Below, piece after piece: positions 59,505-64,000 of a stretch of 64,000 bases of DNA; position 1 is the first letter of the stretch; each line of letters opens with the position of its first letter. The stretch covers positions 62,001 to 126,000 of the forward strand of contig CAJUTK010000004.1 of assembly GCA_910589375.1 (NCBI GenBank), given 5' to 3'. A model generated the notes under the pieces. It was not told the DNA's origin. It was given only the letters and a program-made list of their open reading frames with translations, and did no database searches. This stretch comes from an uncultured Bacilli bacterium. GTDB lineage: Bacteria; Bacillota_I; Bacilli_A; RF39; UBA660. A program made the translations under genes and the position numbers.

Positions 59505-60486
59505 TTGTTGTGGATGCGGAGCTATTTTACAGATAGATGATCCAGAAAAAGAAGGTTTTGCTAAAAGTATAGAAAATCGTTTTTGTGAAAGATGCTTTCG
59601 TATTAAAAATTATAATGAGTATAAGATAATAGAAAAAGATGGAGAAGATTTTTTAACGATTATCAAGGAAATTGGAAATACAAAAAGATTAGTAATTTTA
59701 GTAATTGATTTATTTCAAATACCAAAGGATATTTCCAAAATGTTAAGTTTATTAAATAATCCTATTTTACTGGTTTTGACAAAAAGGGATTTGCTGCCAG
59801 TTTCTCTTTATGAGGAAAGACTAAAGGAATATTTTCAGGGATTATCTAATCAAATTGTTGATACTGTAATTATCAGTACTAATAAAAATTATCATTTTGA
59901 TGAGTTAATGGAAAGCATTTCTAAAAATAAAATAGGAAAAGAAGTATATGTAATTGGCTATACAAACGCTGGTAAGTCTTCTATGATTAATAAGATTTTA
60001 GAAGATTATACAGAAAGCATTCCAGAGATTACAACAAGTATGTTGCCAAGTACAACTATTCAAAAAATAGAAATTAGTATTAATGAAGAATTAATGTTAA
60101 TCGATACACCTGGATTATTAGAAGAAGGCAGTTTGCTAAATTTATTATCTGGGGATGAATTAAAAAGGGTAATGCCTAGAAAAACAATTCGTCCTATTAC
60201 GTATCAAATTAAAGAAGAACAGTATCTTTTTATCGACAATTATGTAAGGATAGATTGTAAAAACAACAATAATATTACTCTTTATTTTTCTAATAATTTA
60301 AATATAGATAGGAGTTTTAAAGAAACTTCTAAGTTGCAAGATTTGAAAAAGATGGAACTGTCAGTTTCTGCTAGGGAAGATGTAGTGATTAAAGGGCTTG
60401 GTTTCTTTAAAGTAATGAATGCTGATACTTTTATAATTTACATAGTTCCTGGTGTAGATGTTTATACAAGAAATTCGTTAATATAG
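59497..60486 (+). CDS. yqeH: Circularly permuted ribosome biogenesis GTPase YqeH
   Basis: YqeH supports 30S assembly. The N-terminal zinc finger is CCGCG...RFCERCFR. The GTPase motifs occur in permuted order: G4 TKRD, then G1 GYTNAGKSS, then G3 DTPGLL. A C-terminal domain with FIIYIVPGVDVYTRNSL follows. At 329 residues it is slightly shorter than the 366-residue Bacillus protein. It is translated from within the end of yqeG and precedes two unknown envelope genes. Confidence 0.96.
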   Translation: MNSCCGCGAILQIDDPEKEGFAKSIENRFCERCFRIKNYNEYKIIEKDGEDFLTIIKEIGNTKRLVILVIDLFQIPKDISKMLSLLNNPILLVLTKRDLLPVSLYEERLKEYFQGLSNQIVDTVIISTNKNYHFDELMESISKNKIGKEVYVIGYTNAGKSSMINKILEDYTESIPEITTSMLPSTTIQKIEISINEELMLIDTPGLLEEGSLLNLLSGDELKRVMPRKTIRPITYQIKEEQYLFIDNYVRIDCKNNNNITLYFSNNLNIDRSFKETSKLQDLKKMELSVSAREDVVIKGLGFFKVMNADTFIIYIVPGVDVYTRNSLI

Positions 60487-60495
60487 GAGGAAATT

Positions 60496-61719
60496 ATGGA
60501 AGAAAAGAATAAAACAGAGAAAAATCATGAATCTGAAGAAGAATTAAGGAAAAAATTAAAAGAGGAATTACGCGCTGAACTTTTAGAGGAATTAAAAGAA
60601 GAGAAAAAAGAAAAGGATAAAAAAAGCGAAGATATTTCCCCATTAAAAAATCCTGCTATTAGTTCTAGTTCCAAAGTCCATTTTGATGATTATAATAGTA
60701 AAGAACTAGAAAATATTAATGATATGCACAGAAAAGAAAGGGATTTAACTGAAAAAAAGAGGCCTACTACTAAGAAATCTACAAATGAAAGAAAAGAGAA
60801 CGTAGAATCAGAGTCTAATGCACCAAAACAACAGGGATCTATTGCTGTTATGATAGTGGCTTTAATATTAATTGTTGTTACTATTTTTCTTTTCCCACAT
60901 GTATATCGATTCTTTTCACAGAAAAATACTAAACCTGATAAGCTAATAGAGAGCAATAGTTCTAGTAATGAAGGACCTGTATATGAAAAAATTACTGTGA
61001 ATAGTGAAGTACTAAAAACATTTACTTATCCAATTATGCGTAATAGCCAGTATGAAAAAGCAAGTTATTATCAAAAAGAGAATATTACTATGTCTGATTT
61101 TTCTAATAATGATATTTTATATAATGCCTTTATTCATGTATATACAGGTTCTATTGGACCTTATAATGGAGCTTATAATGAAAATTATTGCGGAACAGCT
61201 AAAACTAGAAAATCAGTTAATCCAAAGTATTTAGATGCTCGTATTGAAAATTTATTTTCAAGAAATACAAAGTATGAACATGCAACATTTAAAGTTCCTA
61301 GTACTAATAAAGATACCGCTTATGTAGGAACGTGGGTATATGATTCTAAAAACAATATCTATGTTTATTACGGAGACTGTGAAGGTGTAAGGCCAACTAA
61401 TACTCTATATTATGATTTAAAACAAATCTATGAAGCAAACGGACAATCTAATAATACTGTAATTGATGTAAGTTATTACATGGGGTTTGCAGAGGTAAAT
61501 GCCACTACTAAGAACTACACTATCTACAGTGATGCTTCTATGAGTGATGTTTTAACGACAGGCACTTTAACAAAAGATAATTATGAATCAGAATTAGAAG
61601 AAGTATTCAATGCTTATTTACAAACTAATCATTCTGCTAAGTCTTATAAGTATACATTCTCATCTCTTAATTGTTCTTACCAAGATTATTGCTTTGAAAA
61701 AGGAGAATGGGTAAAATGA
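60496..61719 (+). CDS. Single-pass membrane protein with external domain, hypothetical (407 aa)
   Basis: A highly charged coiled-coil N terminus (EELRKKLKEELRAELLEELKEEKKEK) and a Ser/Lys linker precede one membrane helix (about 114-135). The external part is rich in Asn, Tyr, Ser and Thr with four Cys (NYCGT, GDCEG, LNCSY, DYCFE) that could form two disulfides. I do not recognise the fold. AGGAGG precedes the ATG, 9 bases after yqeH. Its stop overlaps the next start, so it is co-translated with the 138-residue gene. Confidence 0.75.
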   Translation: MEEKNKTEKNHESEEELRKKLKEELRAELLEELKEEKKEKDKKSEDISPLKNPAISSSSKVHFDDYNSKELENINDMHRKERDLTEKKRPTTKKSTNERKENVESESNAPKQQGSIAVMIVALILIVVTIFLFPHVYRFFSQKNTKPDKLIESNSSSNEGPVYEKITVNSEVLKTFTYPIMRNSQYEKASYYQKENITMSDFSNNDILYNAFIHVYTGSIGPYNGAYNENYCGTAKTRKSVNPKYLDARIENLFSRNTKYEHATFKVPSTNKDTAYVGTWVYDSKNNIYVYYGDCEGVRPTNTLYYDLKQIYEANGQSNNTVIDVSYYMGFAEVNATTKNYTIYSDASMSDVLTTGTLTKDNYESELEEVFNAYLQTNHSAKSYKYTFSSLNCSYQDYCFEKGEWVK

Positions 61720-62132
61720 TTGAAGATCATTGGGATACAAGACAAGAGTATATTAAACAAGGGAATGAATTAGCAGCTTTAGAGGCAAAGCAAGAAAAAG
61801 AAAAGAAAGATCAGGAGAAAGCATTAAAAGAAATGCAAGAAAAGATGGTATCTGTTTCTTATCAAGCTAATAATGCATCTTCTAGTGGAGGAGAATTGAA
61901 TCCCATTTTTGTTCCTCAAAAGCAAGAATCAAAGAGTTCTACTTTAGAACCTAATCCTACTATGATGCCTAATTCTCCAATGAATTCTTCTAATAGAGGA
62001 AACTTAGATAGCATGAAAACATTAGAAAATAGAGGTAGAATGGGATTTCAAAATAACACTTCAACATCATCTTTTCAAAGACCCTTTGGTCAAAATAGTA
62101 ATCCCTTCCAAAATAATAATGGCCATTTTTAG
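61716..62132 (+). CDS. Low-complexity Asn/Ser/Pro-rich hypothetical protein (138 aa)
   Basis: The ATG at 61716 overlaps the preceding TGA and has AAGGAG 11 bases upstream; ATG 61707 lies too near that site. Residues 1-50 are a charged helix (EALKEMQEKM type), and the rest is Ser, Asn, Pro, Gln and Phe rich (MMPNSPMNSSNRGN, FQRPFGQNSNPFQ) and probably disordered. I cannot assign a function. It may act with the membrane protein encoded just before it. Confidence 0.65.
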   Translation: MIEDHWDTRQEYIKQGNELAALEAKQEKEKKDQEKALKEMQEKMVSVSYQANNASSSGGELNPIFVPQKQESKSSTLEPNPTMMPNSPMNSSNRGNLDSMKTLENRGRMGFQNNTSTSSFQRPFGQNSNPFQNNNGHF

Positions 62133-62162
62133 CATTTGTAAAAATACAAGTGCTTTTTTCTT
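62128..62162 (+). terminator. Terminator ending the yqeG-yqeH operon
   Basis: AGCATTTGTA, AAAA, TACAAGTGCT followed by T6 is a 10-pair stem. Confidence 0.88.
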
Positions 62163-62173
62163 GAAAAAATGTA

Positions 62174-62202
62174 TTGACGAACAAATGTATTTACTGTATA
62201 CT
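62174..62202 (+). promoter_or_regulatory. uvrA promoter with LexA/DinR-like operator
   Basis: TTGACG (62174-62179), 17 bases, TATACT (62197-62202). Overlapping the -35 is CGAACAAATGTATT (62178-62191), which agrees with the Gram-positive SOS box CGAACRNRYGTTYG at 12 of 14 positions. LexA binding there would block RNA polymerase. Confidence 0.7.
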
Positions 62203-62239
62203 AATAAGCAGTGAAATGTGATAAATGGAGTGAAAGAAT

Positions 62240-64000
62240 ATGGATAAAATTATTGTCAAAGGTGCACGGGAAAATAATTTAAAGAATGTAAATATTGAAC
62301 TTCCAAAAAATAAGTTAATTGTTATGACTGGAGTATCTGGAAGTGGAAAAAGTAGTTTGGCATTTGATACAATTTATGCGGAGGGGCAAAGAAGATATGT
62401 AGAATCTTTAAGTGCTTATGCTAGACAATTTTTAGGTGGAACAGAAAAGCCAGATGTAGATTTGATTGAAGGACTTAGCCCAGCTATTAGTATAGATCAA
62501 AAAACTACTAATAAAAATCCGAGAAGTACTGTTGGAACTGTGACGGAGATATATGATTATTTAAGACTTCTTTATGCTAGGATAGGAGTTCCATATTGCC
62601 CTAAGCATGGAAAACCAATTACAAGTCAGAGTATTGAAGAAATGACAAACCAGATATTAAAGCAACCCATTGGCACTAAAATTCGTATTTTAAGTCCAAT
62701 TGTTTATGGAGAAAAGGGAACACAGAAAGATTTATTAGATAATCTTAGAAAAGATGGATATGCTAGGGTTCGAATTGATGGAGGAGAATACGATTTATCT
62801 GAGGACATTGTTTTAGATAAAAACAAAAAGCATTCTATTGAAATTATTGTAGATCGTTTAATTATGAAAGAAGATATTCGTAGTAGACTTTATGAAGCTA
62901 TAGAAACTGCCAGTAAAGAAGCAAAAGGGAAAGTAGTAGTAGATATTGTTGGAAAAGAAGAAATCTTAATGAGTGAACAGTATGCCTGCCCAGAATGCGA
63001 TTTTTCTATCCCTGAATTAGAACCTAGAATGTTTTCTTTCAATGCTCCATATGGCGCGTGTAAAGATTGTAATGGACTTGGTATTAAATTAAAAATAGAT
63101 GTGGATTTAGTAATCCCAGATAAAACAAAGAGCGTTTTAGATGGGGGGATTGTCCCATACAACTTAGATGCCTCTATTAATAATACTCAAATACTTACAG
63201 TAGCTAAACATTATCATATTGATTTAACAAAACCAATTGAAAAATTAACAAAGGAGGAATTGGATATCCTTCTTTATGGTAGTAATGAGTTATTAGAATT
63301 CAATTATGTATCTAATAATGGAAATACACGTAAGACAAAAGATTATTTTGAAGGCATTATTACAAATTTAGAACGCAGATATATGGAAACAAAGAGTGGA
63401 TGGATTAGGGATTGGATAGAGCAATATATGACAGAGTTAGAATGTTCCACTTGTCATGGTTCTAGATTAGATGATTTTGTTTTATCTGTAAAAGTTGGAA
63501 AGAAAAATATTTATGAATTAACTCAGATGAGTATTCGTGACATGTATGATTTTTTCTTAAAGTTAAAGCTAACTCGAGAACAAGAAGAAATTTCAAGATT
63601 AATTATTAAAGAAATAAAAGATAGATTAAACTTTTTAATTAACGTGGGAATTGAATATTTAACACTTAGTCGAAGTGCAGGTACTCTAAGTGGTGGTGAA
63701 GCGCAACGAATTCGACTTGCAACGCAAATTGGTTCTCATTTAACAGGTGTTCTTTATGTATTAGATGAGCCAAGTATAGGTCTTCATCAGAGAGATAATG
63801 AAAAATTAATCCATTCCCTATTAGAAATGAGAGATTTAGGAAACACTTTAATTGTCGTTGAACATGATACAGATACTATGTTAGCAAGTGACTATTTAGT
63901 TGATGTAGGCCCAGGTGCTGGACTTCATGGGGGAGAGATAGTGGCATGTGGTACTCCAGAGGAAGTCATGCAGAATCCAAATAGTTTGACTGGTAAATAT
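62240..64000 (+). CDS. uvrA: Excinuclease ABC subunit A, N-terminal 587 codons (3' end outside window)
   Basis: UvrA recognises bulky DNA lesions and loads UvrB. The frame is open from ATG 62240 to the window end. It shows IIVKGARENNLKNVNI, Walker A GVSGSGKSSLAFDT, YVESLSAYARQF, the zinc module CPECDFSIPELEPRMFSFN...CKDC, CSTCHGSRL, the signature LSGGEAQRIRLA, and LDEPSIGLHQRDN. The second ATPase half is cut off. AATGGAGTGAAAG precedes the start. A likely SOS box in the promoter suggests damage induction. No uvrB lies just upstream. Confidence 0.97.
   Translation, partial: MDKIIVKGARENNLKNVNIELPKNKLIVMTGVSGSGKSSLAFDTIYAEGQRRYVESLSAYARQFLGGTEKPDVDLIEGLSPAISIDQKTTNKNPRSTVGTVTEIYDYLRLLYARIGVPYCPKHGKPITSQSIEEMTNQILKQPIGTKIRILSPIVYGEKGTQKDLLDNLRKDGYARVRIDGGEYDLSEDIVLDKNKKHSIEIIVDRLIMKEDIRSRLYEAIETASKEAKGKVVVDIVGKEEILMSEQYACPECDFSIPELEPRMFSFNAPYGACKDCNGLGIKLKIDVDLVIPDKTKSVLDGGIVPYNLDASINNTQILTVAKHYHIDLTKPIEKLTKEELDILLYGSNELLEFNYVSNNGNTRKTKDYFEGIITNLERRYMETKSGWIRDWIEQYMTELECSTCHGSRLDDFVLSVKVGKKNIYELTQMSIRDMYDFFLKLKLTREQEEISRLIIKEIKDRLNFLINVGIEYLTLSRSAGTLSGGEAQRIRLATQIGSHLTGVLYVLDEPSIGLHQRDNEKLIHSLLEMRDLGNTLIVVEHDTDTMLASDYLVDVGPGAGLHGGEIVACGTPEEVMQNPNSLTGKY

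Noticed and set aside
1..64000. Mobile elements, prophage, CRISPR arrays, tRNA or rRNA genes
   Set aside because: No transposase, integrase, phage structural gene, regular repeat-spacer array, tRNA cloverleaf or rRNA segment was recognised by reading; a covariance-model scan was not possible.

Overview
This is an AT-rich (roughly 30% GC by eye) bacterial chromosome segment using the standard code: TGG encodes Trp and TGA is used as a stop. The gene set and order point to class Bacilli. There is a type-B RNase P RNA beside gpsB, a recU-ponA pair, rodZ-pgsA, spoIVFA/FB near rplU-prp-rpmA, ftsY and ylxM near ffh, yqeG-yqeH, RNase J, and an L27 with a Prp-cleavable leader. SpoIVA, SpoIVFA/FB, a CotD-like coat protein and a DacF-type carboxypeptidase suggest an endospore former. 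The short, dense, host-associated style (thioester adhesin plus sortase, anaerobic RNR only) fits an uncultured gut Bacilli lineage (RF39/Erysipelotrichales-like). That placement is inference. No IS element, prophage, CRISPR array or tRNA was seen.

Layout: 1-5.2 kb holds the end of engB, a membrane-tethered degenerate phosphoglycerate-mutase-like protein and an XRE-ABC ATPase with its permease. 5.2-17 kb holds spoIVA, ponA-recU, gpsB, rnpB, rodZ-pgsA, spoIVFA-spoIVFB, two unknown genes, then the L21 leader with rplU-prp-rpmA. 17-24 kb is mostly lineage-specific: a rhodanese/Ig-like/thioredoxin-like surface protein, a 912-residue unknown, a frameshifted gene, and mutM. 24-27 kb is a class III ribonucleotide reductase operon in which the glycyl-radical tail of NrdD is a separate 58-codon gene. 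27-33 kb is fmt, two tandem MurE paralogues and mraY, followed by a deleted ABC transporter remnant. 33.8-41 kb is pyruvate kinase, a GH31 glycosidase, and a leucine T-box operon whose LeuRS carries a Nudix hydrolase domain inside its editing domain.

41-45 kb is a surface module (thioester/SpaA-like adhesin plus sortase) and RNase J. 46-52 kb is the SRP region: ftsY, a small membrane gene and ylxM, then a HerA-like ATPase, a phosphodiesterase and a UPF0316 protein, then ffh. 52-56.5 kb is spore coat and cell-wall carboxypeptidases. 56.5-62 kb is a NERD-HRDC nuclease-like protein, a CapA-like protein, yqeG-yqeH and two unknown envelope-associated genes. The window ends in the first 587 codons of uvrA, whose promoter carries a probable LexA/DinR box.

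The observations most worth following are the split NrdD with a stand-alone glycyl-radical subunit, the LeuRS-Nudix fusion, the tail-anchored pseudo-phosphoglycerate mutase, the two adjacent MurE enzymes with different substrate-recognition motifs, and the probable AUU start of the UPF0316 gene.
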